DNA of 64,000 nucleotides from Sinorhizobium fredii. GTDB lineage: Bacteria > Pseudomonadota > Alphaproteobacteria > Rhizobiales > Rhizobiaceae. The stretch covers positions 2,128,501-2,192,500 of the forward strand of contig NZ_CP024307.1 of NCBI RefSeq assembly GCF_002944405.1, in the 5' to 3' direction. The position numbers and the translations under genes are program-made. Below the pieces are notes generated by a model. That model was not told where the DNA came from, did no database searches, and saw only the letters and a program-made list of their open reading frames with translations. The first letter of the stretch is position 1. The number at the start of each line of letters is the position of its first letter. Below are positions 24,919-33,339 of this stretch, in pieces.

Positions 24919-27216
24919 TTAACGCTGCGCGACCGGCCGCACCAGCGGAGTGACGCGGCGGATCGTGACGCGGCGGTTCTCCTGCTCGGCCTCCGGGGTA
25001 CGGATCTTGAGGAACCGCTCGCCATAGCCCTGTGTCACCAGGTTTTCCGCCGGGACGCCGTAGACCTCGGTCAACAGCACCGCGACCGACTCGGCACGCT
25101 CGTCGGAGAGCACCAGGTTCGACCGGTCGGATCCGACGGCATCCGTGTGACCCTCGATGAAGAAGGTTTCACCCGGATCCTTCTCGAGGACCTTGTTCAT
25201 TGCATCCGCGACACCTCGCAGCGTCTTTGCCTGCGTCATCGACACTTCGGCACTTCCAGTTGCGAAATGGATCGTGTCGAGATCGATACGACGCACCTTG
25301 TCGCGCAGGCGGGCGGAGTTGCGGACCTCATCGATCGTGTAGACGCGCTCGACCTGCTCGACCGGCGGCTCGGACAGGAACTCGTAGTAATCCCGGTCCG
25401 GATCCTCGGCCACATCGACGATGTACTCGTCGACCGGAATACTGAGCCGCATCGGCGGCAGTTCGTAGCCGACATCGACGATCGCCGGCCGATCCTCTTC
25501 ATACTCCGGCGTATACATCATCACATATTCATTGCCGTCTCGATCGACGCGCGTGCGCGTCAGGATATCGCCGTAGCGATTATAGACGGTGACGATCTGG
25601 TAGCCGCCGGGACGAACGATCGTTTCTCGGACACGGCCACCCGACAGATTGTCGTAGTAGGACTCCTCCGAGTTCTGCCGCAGACGCGGCCGGTCGTCGC
25701 CGCGCACGAAGATGCGATCTCCGACGCCGAGGATCACGCGGTCGTCCACCTGTTCGACCACCTGCACTTCCGTCACGTTGTTTTCGGTCGTGTTGTTGAC
25801 GGTGGTATTGTTGATGACCGTGTTATTGACGACGGTATTGTTGACGATGTTTGTCGTCTCCGGAACGGCAAAGGCCGGGGCTTCTTCGACCCGCTCGCCT
25901 TCCTCCTTCAGCACAGCCTCGATCCGTTGCGAAAGTTCCTCCTTAGACTCCACTGGGATCGCCGCCTGCGCCTGCGCGGAAGCATCGTCGGTTGGAGGAG
26001 CTATGCTTTCCTGCTTCGCGCGCAGTTCCTCGCGCTGCTTGCGCCGGGCTTCGCGCGACTGGTTGCCGCCGGAAGTGTCAGCGTCCTTATCGCTATCGAG
26101 AACGGCAGCGCCCTTTTCCACTGGAAGCACGACCGTATCGTCGGAAGCCGCCGGATCCTCGGCGATCTTCTGCTTCTCTTCCACGGTGCGCTCATCGACC
26201 ACCTCGGGAGCAGGCTGACCCTGGGGCTGCTCGCCCTGAAGCTGCTCTGCCGTTGCGGGTTGTTCCGTACCGGGGACGGGCTGCTGCTCGCCTTCGCCCG
26301 TCTGTTGGGCCGGAGCCTCGGTCGCCGGCTGCTCGGCGGTCGTTCCACCGTCAGGCACGACAATCGGCTGCTCGGCGGCTTTTTGCTCCTCCGTTTGACG
26401 CTGCTCTTCAGCCTGCTGCTGGCGCTTCTTGCGGGTGGGCGCCTGTTCTTCGGCCTGTTGCGGAGCACCCTCCTCTGCGGCTGGCTGCTGCTCTTCAGCC
26501 TGCTGCTGGCGCTTCTTGCCACTTGGCGTTTCCTGCTCCTCGGCCTGCTGCGGAGCGGCCTCCTCAGCGGCGGGCTGCTGCTCTTCGGCCTGCTGCTGGC
26601 GCTTCTTGCGCCTCGGCGTTTCCTGCTCCTCGGCCTGCTGCGGAGCGGCCTCCCCGGCCGCGGGCTGCTGCTCTTCGGCCTGCTGCTGGCGCTTCTTGCG
26701 CCTTGGCGTTTCCTGCTCCTCGGCCTGCTGCGGGGCAGCCTCCCCGGCCGCGGGCTGCTGCTCTTCGGCCTGTTGCTGGCGCTTCTTGCGCCTTGGCGTT
26801 TCCTGCTCCTCGGCCTGCTGCGGAGCGGCCTCCTCAGCGGCGGGCTGCTGCTCTTCGGCCTGCTGCTGGCGCTTCTTGCGCCTTGGCGTTTCCTGCTCCT
26901 CGGCCTGCTGCGGAGCGGCCTCCTCAGCGGCGGGCTGCTGCTCTTCGGCCTGTTGCTGGCGCTTCTTGCGCCTTGGCGTTTCCTGTTCTTCCGCCTGCGG
27001 CTGCTGTTCTTCCGCCTGCCCCTGGGACTCCTCCTCAGCGGCGCGCTGCTTGCGCTTCTTCAGCAGCAGCAAATCCTCCGGTGACGGCTGTTCGGCACCT
27101 TCCTGCGCAACTTCGAACGGTGCCATCAGGCTGTCGGCAAGCGCGGGCTGGACCGCAAGAGAAGCCGCAAATACGGGCAAGGCGACCGTTGCGAAAAGTT
27201 TGGATCGAATGGACAT
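24919..27216 (-). CDS. OmpA family protein with Gln/Glu-rich tandem repeats
   Basis: 765 residues. Signal peptide 1-27 ending AVQPALA. Residues about 75-258 are 30-residue repeats built on EEQETPRRKKRQQQ and AEEQQPAAEEAAPQQ, strongly charged and disordered. An Asn/Thr-rich stretch near 455-480 (NNTVVNNTVINN) and a central domain follow. The C-terminal OmpA peptidoglycan-binding domain lies at about 655-760 (FIEGHTDAVGSDRSN, LVTQGYGERF, ENRRVTIRR). AAGGAAG lies before the ATG at 27216. Probable role: tying the outer envelope to peptidoglycan through a long flexible spacer. No N-terminal eight-stranded barrel is evident. Confidence 0.9.
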   Translation of the reverse strand: MSIRSKLFATVALPVFAASLAVQPALADSLMAPFEVAQEGAEQPSPEDLLLLKKRKQRAAEEESQGQAEEQQPQAEEQETPRRKKRQQQAEEQQPAAEEAAPQQAEEQETPRRKKRQQQAEEQQPAAEEAAPQQAEEQETPRRKKRQQQAEEQQPAAGEAAPQQAEEQETPRRKKRQQQAEEQQPAAGEAAPQQAEEQETPRRKKRQQQAEEQQPAAEEAAPQQAEEQETPSGKKRQQQAEEQQPAAEEGAPQQAEEQAPTRKKRQQQAEEQRQTEEQKAAEQPIVVPDGGTTAEQPATEAPAQQTGEGEQQPVPGTEQPATAEQLQGEQPQGQPAPEVVDERTVEEKQKIAEDPAASDDTVVLPVEKGAAVLDSDKDADTSGGNQSREARRKQREELRAKQESIAPPTDDASAQAQAAIPVESKEELSQRIEAVLKEEGERVEEAPAFAVPETTNIVNNTVVNNTVINNTTVNNTTENNVTEVQVVEQVDDRVILGVGDRIFVRGDDRPRLRQNSEESYYDNLSGGRVRETIVRPGGYQIVTVYNRYGDILTRTRVDRDGNEYVMMYTPEYEEDRPAIVDVGYELPPMRLSIPVDEYIVDVAEDPDRDYYEFLSEPPVEQVERVYTIDEVRNSARLRDKVRRIDLDTIHFATGSAEVSMTQAKTLRGVADAMNKVLEKDPGETFFIEGHTDAVGSDRSNLVLSDERAESVAVLLTEVYGVPAENLVTQGYGERFLKIRTPEAEQENRRVTIRRVTPLVRPVAQR
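26440..26995. repeat. 90-bp tandem repeats inside the OmpA gene
   Basis: The motif GGCGTTTCCTGCTCCT recurs at exact 90-base spacing (about 26525, 26615, 26705, 26795 and 26885, with a near copy at about 26975). Each unit encodes 30 residues, so copy-number change keeps the frame. Neighbouring units differ by only a few bases, which points to recent expansion or gene conversion. Confidence 0.9.
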
Positions 27217-27603
27217 TGTCTTCCTTCCTCTTGTGGCTCGGCGGCCTCGCCCGCCGCGCCACAGTTCAAGCCGCATCGCATCGGCATAGGGCCATGACCC
27301 GCGGTTCCGACATTTTTGTGTCGGTCAAAAAATCCGTAGTCGAACTCCTCAGCCACGGATCGGTTCCGCCCCCAGGGCTATCGAAGCCGACATTAACCGT
27401 TCATGAACGGTTCGATCTTCCGCCTCCTCAACCTCAGCGACCGCAAGAAGGGGACATCTCCGCGGTGGGCGACGCCGCTTTCCTGTTGATTTTTACAGGA
27501 AAAGCGTACGAATATCGCCGCAACCGGCGGGCAGCTCCTGCCGGCGCTATTTGGCATCCGCGCACAAGAACAGACCGGATGCCGGCCAACAGAGAGGATA
27601 ATC
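27217..27603. other. 387-bp divergent control region
   Basis: No gene seen. It lies between the OmpA gene and the ABC importer operon. It holds an inverted repeat CCGACA-N6-TGTCGG at 27307-27324, the 18-base palindrome at 27395-27412, and an imperfect stem near 27476-27508. Confidence 0.45.
27395..27412. promoter_or_regulatory. 18-bp perfect palindrome, candidate operator
   Basis: AACCGTTCA at 27395-27403 is followed directly by its inverse TGAACGGTT at 27404-27412. It lies 178 bases from the OmpA start and 191 from the importer start, so it could serve either. It is preceded by ATT, giving a TTAACC hexamer like a CtrA half-site; this is only a resemblance. Confidence 0.45.
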
Positions 27604-28386
27604 ATGCGTATTTCCAGACGGATGGTAGCTGCCGCATCGGCTGCCGTTTTCGTGCTCATGGCGAGCTCCGCCATGGCGGAAGGCGAAAAGGTCGTGATCG
27701 GCACCGAAGGCGCTTACCCGCCCTTCAACAATCTCGAGGCGGACGGCTCGCTGACGGGCTTCGATATCGACATCGCCAAGGCCCTTTGCGAAGAAATGAA
27801 GGCCGAATGCACCTTTGTGACCCAGGATTGGGAGGGGATCATCCCGGCGCTGATCGCCAAGAAGTTCGACGCGATCATCGCCTCCATGTCGATTACCGAG
27901 GAACGCAAGCAAAAGGTCGACTTCACCCACAAATACTACAACACGCCGCCGGCCATCGTCGTGCCGAAGGATTCGCCGATTACCGAGGCCACCGGGGCAG
28001 CGCTCGAAGGCAAGGCGCTCGGAGCGCAGGGCTCGACCACCCATTCAAACTATGCCGAAGCGCATATGAAGGGTGCGGATATCAAGCTCTACCCGACTGC
28101 GGACGAATACAAGCTTGACCTGATCAACGGCCGCATCGATGCCGCCATCGATGATGTCGTCGTGATCTCCGAATGGCTGAAGACCGAAGACGGCGCCTGC
28201 TGCAAGCTGCTCGGCACGCTGCCGGTCGACCCGGCCATCAACGGCGAAGGCGCCGGCATTGCGGTCCGCAAGGGCGACGACGCGCTCCGCGAGAAGTTCA
28301 ACAAGGCTATCGAAGCCATCCGGGCCAACGGCAAGTACAAGGAAATCAACGAAAAGTACTTCCCGTTCGACGTTTACGGCAGCTGA
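27604..28386 (+). CDS. ABC transporter substrate-binding protein, polar amino acid type
   Basis: 260 residues. Signal peptide to about residue 26 (MASSAMA). The family-3 solute-binding start VVIGTEGAYPPFNNLEADGSLTGFDIDIAKAL is complete, and DWEGIIPALIAKKFDAIIASMSITEERKQKVDFT follows. These residues resemble lysine/arginine/ornithine/octopine binders. Good ribosome site GAGAGGA. A hairpin terminator separates it from the permeases, which would make binding protein more abundant than permease. The exact ligand is not determined. Confidence 0.92.
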   Translation: MRISRRMVAAASAAVFVLMASSAMAEGEKVVIGTEGAYPPFNNLEADGSLTGFDIDIAKALCEEMKAECTFVTQDWEGIIPALIAKKFDAIIASMSITEERKQKVDFTHKYYNTPPAIVVPKDSPITEATGAALEGKALGAQGSTTHSNYAEAHMKGADIKLYPTADEYKLDLINGRIDAAIDDVVVISEWLKTEDGACCKLLGTLPVDPAINGEGAGIAVRKGDDALREKFNKAIEAIRANGKYKEINEKYFPFDVYGS

Positions 28387-28452
28387 TCGCCGCGCATTCT
28401 GAGAAGATCCGGCAGTGATGTCGGCTAAGTCTCGGTTGATGAAAAAATGCAC

Positions 28453-28483
28453 CGGTGGATGGGCTTGCCCTTCCACCGTTTTT
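28453..28483 (+). terminator. attenuating terminator between binding protein and permease genes
   Basis: Stem CGGTGGA (28453-28459) with TCCACCG (28472-28478), extended by GGGC/GCCC with one T-T mismatch, then TTTTT at 28479-28483. It is positioned 66 bases after the binding-protein stop and 67 before the first permease, as in operons where the binding protein is overexpressed by partial termination. Confidence 0.85.
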
Positions 28484-28550
28484 GTTTGACAACAAATCGA
28501 AAAATATGCGCCTCAGCGCCAATAAGAACGGATAAGGGGAATATAGAGGC

Positions 28551-29354
28551 ATGAGCGGATTGTTTGCCGCCTTGTTCTCCGGCCTTGCCTGGGTCGTGTC
28601 GATGATCGACCCATTCTGCGGGCCGGCCGGGGTCTTTCGTTGGTTCGGTTCCGGCACACTCCTGGCGTGCGGCGATACCGGCTGGGGCGACGAGATCGCC
28701 TATGGATTCCTCGTGACCGTGAGCCTCGCAATGGCCACCCTGCCCCTCGGGCTGGTGATGGGCTTCTTCATCGCCCTCGCAAAGCAATCGAATGAACGGA
28801 CCCTGCGGCTTTCGGCCAATATCTACACCACGATCTTCCGGGGCCTTCCGGAACTCCTGACGCTCTTCATTATCTATTACGGCCTCCAGATTCTCGTCCA
28901 GCAATTCCTGGCGACGCTGGGTTATGACGAGCCCGTTCAAATCAACGCCTTTGCCGCCGGCATGGTCGCGCTTGGCGTCGTTTTCTCCGCCTACTGCTCG
29001 GAGGTGTTGCTTTCCGCCTTCAAGGCCATTCCGCAGGGTCAGTACGAAGCGGGCGATGCGCTCGGTTTTCACCGTGGCAAGACGATGCTGTTGATCATTC
29101 TGCCGCAACTCGTGCGTATCGCCCTTCCGGGTCTCGGCAATCTCTGGATGGTACTGCTCAAGGACACTGCGCTCGTTTCGGTCGTCGGCCTCCCCGATAT
29201 TCTCCGCCAAACTGGCATTGCCGCGCGCGTCACCAAGGAAGCATTCCAGTTCTACGGCATCGCCTGCATCCTGTTCCTCATTTTGGCAATGGTCTCTTCC
29301 ATCGCCTTCGCGGCGCTCGAGCGGCGGACCAAACGCGCGGAGATGCAACGATGA
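28551..29354 (+). CDS. amino-acid ABC transporter permease (HisQ/OccQ type)
   Basis: 267 residues with about five membrane helices. GFLVTVSLAMATLPLGLVMGF begins the permease domain, and the EAA loop that docks the ATPase is EAGDALGFHRGKTMLLIILPQ near residue 165. It overlaps the next permease by 4 bases (ATGA). It forms the membrane dimer with that neighbour. Some 65 N-terminal residues before the permease domain, with Cys residues, are longer than in HisQ. Confidence 0.9.
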   Translation: MSGLFAALFSGLAWVVSMIDPFCGPAGVFRWFGSGTLLACGDTGWGDEIAYGFLVTVSLAMATLPLGLVMGFFIALAKQSNERTLRLSANIYTTIFRGLPELLTLFIIYYGLQILVQQFLATLGYDEPVQINAFAAGMVALGVVFSAYCSEVLLSAFKAIPQGQYEAGDALGFHRGKTMLLIILPQLVRIALPGLGNLWMVLLKDTALVSVVGLPDILRQTGIAARVTKEAFQFYGIACILFLILAMVSSIAFAALERRTKRAEMQR

Positions 29355-30181
29355 GCATTGCCGAAACCCTGATTCCACCTCAGGCCCCGCCCCCGGCTCC
29401 GCCGAAAGCCTACACCCTGTCGCGCTTCGTCGGCAGCGTGACGCTTGGTATCTGGCTGGCCCTCGCTGTCGGCATCTTCTTCTCCGTCGTCGAGGGTTGG
29501 GACCCGGACAAATTCTCGCGCTACGGATCTAGCTTCCTGTCCGGCCTCGGGGTGACGCTGATGCTCGTCACCTCGTCGATCCTGATGGGCGCCCTCCTGT
29601 CGCTGCCGGTGGCGCTCGGGCGGATGTCGAAGCACAGGCTCTGGTCCTGGCTCGCCTATGCCTATGTCTATTTCTTCCGCGGCACGCCGCTGATCACGCA
29701 GCTCTTCCTCGTCTATTACGGGCTCGGCAGCTTCCGCCCGCAACTCGACGCGATCGGCCTGTGGTGGTTCTTCCGCGACGCCTGGAATTGCGCACTCTTC
29801 ACCTTCACGCTGAATACCGCCGCCTACCAGGCCGAGATCCTTCGCGGTGCCATCGAAAGCGTCCCGCGCGGCCAGCATGAAGGTGCCGCCGCCCTTGGCC
29901 TGCCGCAGCGCGTCGCCTTCTTCAAGGTCATCCTGCCGCAGGCGATGATCGTGGCGTTGCGCCCCTACGGCAATGAGATCATCCTGATGATCAAGGGTTC
30001 GGCGATCGTCGCGATCGTCACGGTCTTCGACCTGATGGGAGAGACCCGGCGCGCCTTTTCCCGTACATTCGACTACCAGATGTATGTGTGGGCGGCAGCG
30101 CTGTATCTCCTGATCGTGGAGGTTCTGCGCAATATCTGGGGCTGGCTCGAAGCTCGCTTGACGCGCCATCTGAAGCGTTGA
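29351..30181 (+). CDS. amino-acid ABC transporter permease (HisM/OccM type)
   Basis: 276 residues. A cytoplasmic Pro-rich N-tail, then about five helices; FLSGLGVTLMLVTSSILMGALL opens the domain and EGAAALGLPQRVAFFKVILPQA near residue 177 is the EAA loop. Coupled to the upstream permease. The usual ATP-binding gene does not follow; the next gene is usg. The ATPase must come from another locus or be shared. Confidence 0.9.
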   Translation: MSIAETLIPPQAPPPAPPKAYTLSRFVGSVTLGIWLALAVGIFFSVVEGWDPDKFSRYGSSFLSGLGVTLMLVTSSILMGALLSLPVALGRMSKHRLWSWLAYAYVYFFRGTPLITQLFLVYYGLGSFRPQLDAIGLWWFFRDAWNCALFTFTLNTAAYQAEILRGAIESVPRGQHEGAAALGLPQRVAFFKVILPQAMIVALRPYGNEIILMIKGSAIVAIVTVFDLMGETRRAFSRTFDYQMYVWAAALYLLIVEVLRNIWGWLEARLTRHLKR

Positions 30182-30346
30182 GTCCCAGCGGTGCGTAGCA
30201 AACCGGCTTGGCAGCACTCGTTTATCTTTGCTGACAAGCCTTTGTTTTTTCGATGTTAATTGCGCCACTACGCCGATATTAGGTATTGATTAACAAACTA
30301 AGCGCTTCATCATAGTGACCAACCTTTGTCAGAAGCGAGGTCCTTG

Positions 30347-30613
30347 ATGACAAACGACATGGAACTGCAGCTGAAGGGTTATGGCCTGACGACGGCCCAG
30401 ATCCTCTACCGGATGCCCGACCACCCCGCCCTGTTGCAGGCCTATATCTGGCAGCATTACGATATCGCCCCGGACTTTCCGGAAATGCGCGGCTTTCTCA
30501 AGTTCTGGCAGGAGAAGCTGGATGGGCCGCTGCATTCGGTCCGCTATGTTCATCGCAAGCTGATATCGGCGACGGAATGGCGGGCACTCAAGGGCGAGCT
30601 CATCCTGCACTGA
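30347..30613 (+). CDS. usg: Usg family protein
   Basis: 88 residues, the full family length. LKGYGLTTAQILYRMPDHP at the start, then LQAYIWQHYDIAPDFPEMRGFLKFWQEKLDGPLHSVRYVH are characteristic of the alphaproteobacterial Usg proteins, named from a gene near trp genes and of unproven function. The ATG at 30347 has GAGG six bases upstream; a TTG at 30326 is less likely. It has its own AT-rich upstream region and converges on the DUF2270 gene. Confidence 0.85.
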   Translation: MTNDMELQLKGYGLTTAQILYRMPDHPALLQAYIWQHYDIAPDFPEMRGFLKFWQEKLDGPLHSVRYVHRKLISATEWRALKGELILH

Positions 30614-30637
30614 TAATCTTGCCCGCCGTCGCGGCGG

Positions 30638-31363
30638 TCAGACGTGCACCTCGCCATGGGCAAGTTCGCCCTCGTGTTCCTCCTTGCGGAGCGAGCCGTA
30701 GGCCACCACGGCGTAGAAGAGCGAAACGCCGACCATGACGCTCCAGCCCGGCAAGAGACCGAGCGCAGCATTCTCCGTAAAGTCGGTCCATGACCGCACA
30801 TGGCCGAAGGGTTCGCCGGTCGAGGAGATCTTCGGCGAGGATATCTTCAGCGCCCAGGCAAGCAGCAGGATCAGGTACATCCAGCAGTAATTGCGTTGCA
30901 GCCGGCGGCAAACCGCTTCCTTGTAGGTCATTAGGAAGGCCGGCCTGCGCAGGCTCTTGGCAATTGCCGCCGACCATTTGAAACTCTGCGTGCCTTCCGG
31001 GGCAAGGATCTGCGCGAAATAGCCGCGTTCGAGCTGCCGCACACGCGCGCGATACACATCGAAGAATCGGTAGCGCCTCGCTTCGATCAGCAACAGCAAG
31101 GTAATCAGCAGCATCGCAAAGAGCAGCACGCCATGATGCGACGACGGCGTCGACAGCGACACGGAAAGCATTGCCGCCACGACGGTGATTGCCCAGTTCG
31201 ATGTCCGGTCGATGCGATCCCGCCAGCCGGCCATGCGCCCCATTTCCCCGCGATAATAATGCACGATCGTGTTGATCGTCTCCTGCGATGACTGCGGCAG
31301 AGGTGGACCCTGCCTCTCCGGCATCTCCGTTTCCAATGTCAGCGGGCTCAGTTCGGCGGACAT
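30638..31363 (-). CDS. DUF2270 domain-containing membrane protein
   Basis: 241 residues. The conserved part, IVHYYRGEMGRMAGWRDRIDRTSNWAITVVAAMLS, leads into two helices, then EARRYRFFDVYRARVRQLERGYFAQIL, and two more helices near the C-terminus. This matches DUF2270. The start at 31363 is chosen because GGGAGG lies 6 bases upstream; the ATG at 31369 would touch it. Function unknown. Confidence 0.85.
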   Translation of the reverse strand: MSAELSPLTLETEMPERQGPPLPQSSQETINTIVHYYRGEMGRMAGWRDRIDRTSNWAITVVAAMLSVSLSTPSSHHGVLLFAMLLITLLLLIEARRYRFFDVYRARVRQLERGYFAQILAPEGTQSFKWSAAIAKSLRRPAFLMTYKEAVCRRLQRNYCWMYLILLLAWALKISSPKISSTGEPFGHVRSWTDFTENAALGLLPGWSVMVGVSLFYAVVAYGSLRKEEHEGELAHGEVHV

Positions 31364-31553
31364 CAGCATCCTCCCGATTTCTCATGCTTTTCATGATCAT
31401 GACTCCAATCGCTTTCGGGATAAACCCGCCAGGCGGCGCGCCGGCGAATTCTTGAGCAGATGCTAAACGGGGCCCGCATGGATGAACGGGATGTCGAGCA
31501 AGGGGCGATGGCGGGCGATTGCCAAAGCTCTCCGGCAGTCGTAAGAAGCGGCC

Positions 31554-32378
31554 ATGACCCAGAAGAGCAAAAAGATCGACGAGGAAGCGCTGGCGGAGGC
31601 CTATAACCGCGCGCTTGCCCTTGAAAAGTCCGGCAATTTCGACGCCGCCGCGGCCGCCTACCGCGAAGTGCTGGAGCTCGATCCCGAAGATCACGGCGGA
31701 GCTTCGGTCAGGCTTGCGTCCATGGGACGGGGCGAGACGCCGCTCAAGGCTCCGGATGCCTATGTCGCGACCCTATTCGACCAGCATGCGGACGTCTTTG
31801 ACAACGTGCTTGTCGAGCAACTCGGCTATTGCGTGCCGCTCCTCGTCCGCCAGCGCGTCCAGGCCCTGGAACTCGGGCCGTTCAAGCGGGTGCTCGATCT
31901 CGGCTGCGGCACGGGGCTGACCGGCGGCGCGTTGCGCGACCTGGCGGAGGACATCACCGGCATCGATCTCGCCGAGAACATGGTCGAGATCGCCCATGAG
32001 AAGGACCTCTACGAGACGCTCTATGTCGCCGAAGCGGTCGATTTCCTCGACGACAACGAAGAGGCGCCGTTCGACCTGATCGTCGCCACGGATGTGCTGC
32101 CCTATGTGGGCGCACTGGAGGCCCTCTTCTTCGGCGCCGTCGACAATCTCGTACCGGGCGGCCTGCTGATCTTCTCCAGCGAAACCCTTCCCGATCAGAC
32201 ATTCGCCGGCAGTCCCTTCATGGTCGGCCCGCATCAGCGCTTCGCCCATTCCGAAGCCTATCTGCGCGACCGGCTCACCGCGACCGGATTCGAGATCGTC
32301 GAGGTGACCGACATCACCGTACGCATGGAAGAAGGTCAGCCCATTGCCGGGCAATTGGTGATCGCCCGCTTTCTCTGA
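31554..32378 (+). CDS. class I SAM-dependent methyltransferase with N-terminal TPR-like segment
   Basis: 274 residues. Residues about 8-45 (AYNRALALEKSGNFDAAAAAYREVLELDP) form a TPR-like helix pair. The methyltransferase fold follows: VLDLGCGTGLTG (motif I) near residue 106, ITGIDLAENMVEIA (motif II), and DLIVATDVLPYVG. The substrate is unknown; TPR parts usually bring a protein partner. Its start follows a 190-base gap after the divergent DUF2270 gene. Confidence 0.88.
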   Translation: MTQKSKKIDEEALAEAYNRALALEKSGNFDAAAAAYREVLELDPEDHGGASVRLASMGRGETPLKAPDAYVATLFDQHADVFDNVLVEQLGYCVPLLVRQRVQALELGPFKRVLDLGCGTGLTGGALRDLAEDITGIDLAENMVEIAHEKDLYETLYVAEAVDFLDDNEEAPFDLIVATDVLPYVGALEALFFGAVDNLVPGGLLIFSSETLPDQTFAGSPFMVGPHQRFAHSEAYLRDRLTATGFEIVEVTDITVRMEEGQPIAGQLVIARFL

Positions 32379-32469
32379 CCCGGTCGGTCGGCAAGAGACG
32401 ACACTCGGCCTTCCGCCTTCCGCTCAATTCCGCTAAATCTTCGGCCAAATCGAAACGGGAGCATTCGCA

Positions 32470-33339
32470 ATGGCCAAAGTCGCATTCATCGGTCTCGGCG
32501 TCATGGGTTATCCTATGGCCGGCCACCTCAAGGTTCGCGGTGGGCATGAGGTGACCGTCTACAACCGCACCGCCGCCAAGGCGGAGCGTTGGGCAGCCGA
32601 GTTTGGCGGGCGCGCGGCGGCAACGCCGGCAGAGGCGGCAAGGGGCCAGGATTTCGTTTTTGCCTGCGTCGGCAATGACGACGACCTGCGTTCCGTCACC
32701 ACCGGAGAGGACGGAGCTTTCGAGGCCATCGGCTCCGGCGCAGTCTTCATCGACAACACGACCGCCTCCGCCGCGGTGGCCCGGGAGCTATATGCCGCCG
32801 CCCGCGAAAAGGGGGCGCATTTCATCGACGCTCCGGTCTCCGGCGGCCAGGCGGGTGCCGAAAACGGTGTCCTGACGGTGATGTGCGGCGGCGATGCCGA
32901 GGTCTTCGATCGGGCCAAGCCCGTCATCGACGCCTATGCGCGCATGGTCGGGCTGATGGGGCCGGCGGGAGCCGGCCAGCTTACCAAGATGATCAACCAG
33001 ATCTGCATTGCCGGCCTCGTTCAGGGCCTCGCCGAAGGCATCCATTTCGGCAAGAAGGCGGGACTCGACATCGAGAAGGTGATCGAGGTCATCTCCAAGG
33101 GCGCGGCTGGCTCCTGGCAGATGGAAAACCGCCACAAGACGATGAATGCCGGAAAATACGACTTCGGCTTTGCCGTCGACTGGATGCGCAAGGACCTCGA
33201 CATCGTCCTCGCCGAAGCACGGCGGAACGGCGCCAAGCTGCCCGTCACCGCGTTGGTCGACCAGTTCTATGCCGAGGTCCAGGCCCTTGGCGGTAGCCGC
33301 TGGGACACGTCCTCCCTGCTCGCCCGGCTGGAGAAATGA
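32470..33339 (+). CDS. NAD(P)-dependent beta-hydroxyacid dehydrogenase (3-hydroxyisobutyrate dehydrogenase family)
   Basis: 289 residues. The N-terminal Rossmann motif VAFIGLGVMGYPMAGHL, the family substrate motif FIDAPVSGGQAGAENG near residue 119 and the catalytic Lys in GAGQLTKMINQI near 171 are all present. Candidate substrates are 3-hydroxyisobutyrate, tartronate semialdehyde or related acids. Good ribosome site (GGGAG). The gene overlaps the AlkD-like gene by 4 bases, though the two functions are not evidently linked. Confidence 0.9.
   Translation: MAKVAFIGLGVMGYPMAGHLKVRGGHEVTVYNRTAAKAERWAAEFGGRAAATPAEAARGQDFVFACVGNDDDLRSVTTGEDGAFEAIGSGAVFIDNTTASAAVARELYAAAREKGAHFIDAPVSGGQAGAENGVLTVMCGGDAEVFDRAKPVIDAYARMVGLMGPAGAGQLTKMINQICIAGLVQGLAEGIHFGKKAGLDIEKVIEVISKGAAGSWQMENRHKTMNAGKYDFGFAVDWMRKDLDIVLAEARRNGAKLPVTALVDQFYAEVQALGGSRWDTSSLLARLEK

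Noticed and set aside
26440..26995. Regularly spaced repeats that could suggest a CRISPR array
   Set aside because: The 90-base units are contiguous, coding and without unique spacers; they are protein repeats of the OmpA-family gene.
25147..27084. Long Leu-rich open frame opposite the OmpA-family gene
   Set aside because: It is the antisense of Gln/Glu codons (CAG and GAG read as CTG and CTC), has no domain, and the other strand has signal peptide, OmpA domain and terminator.
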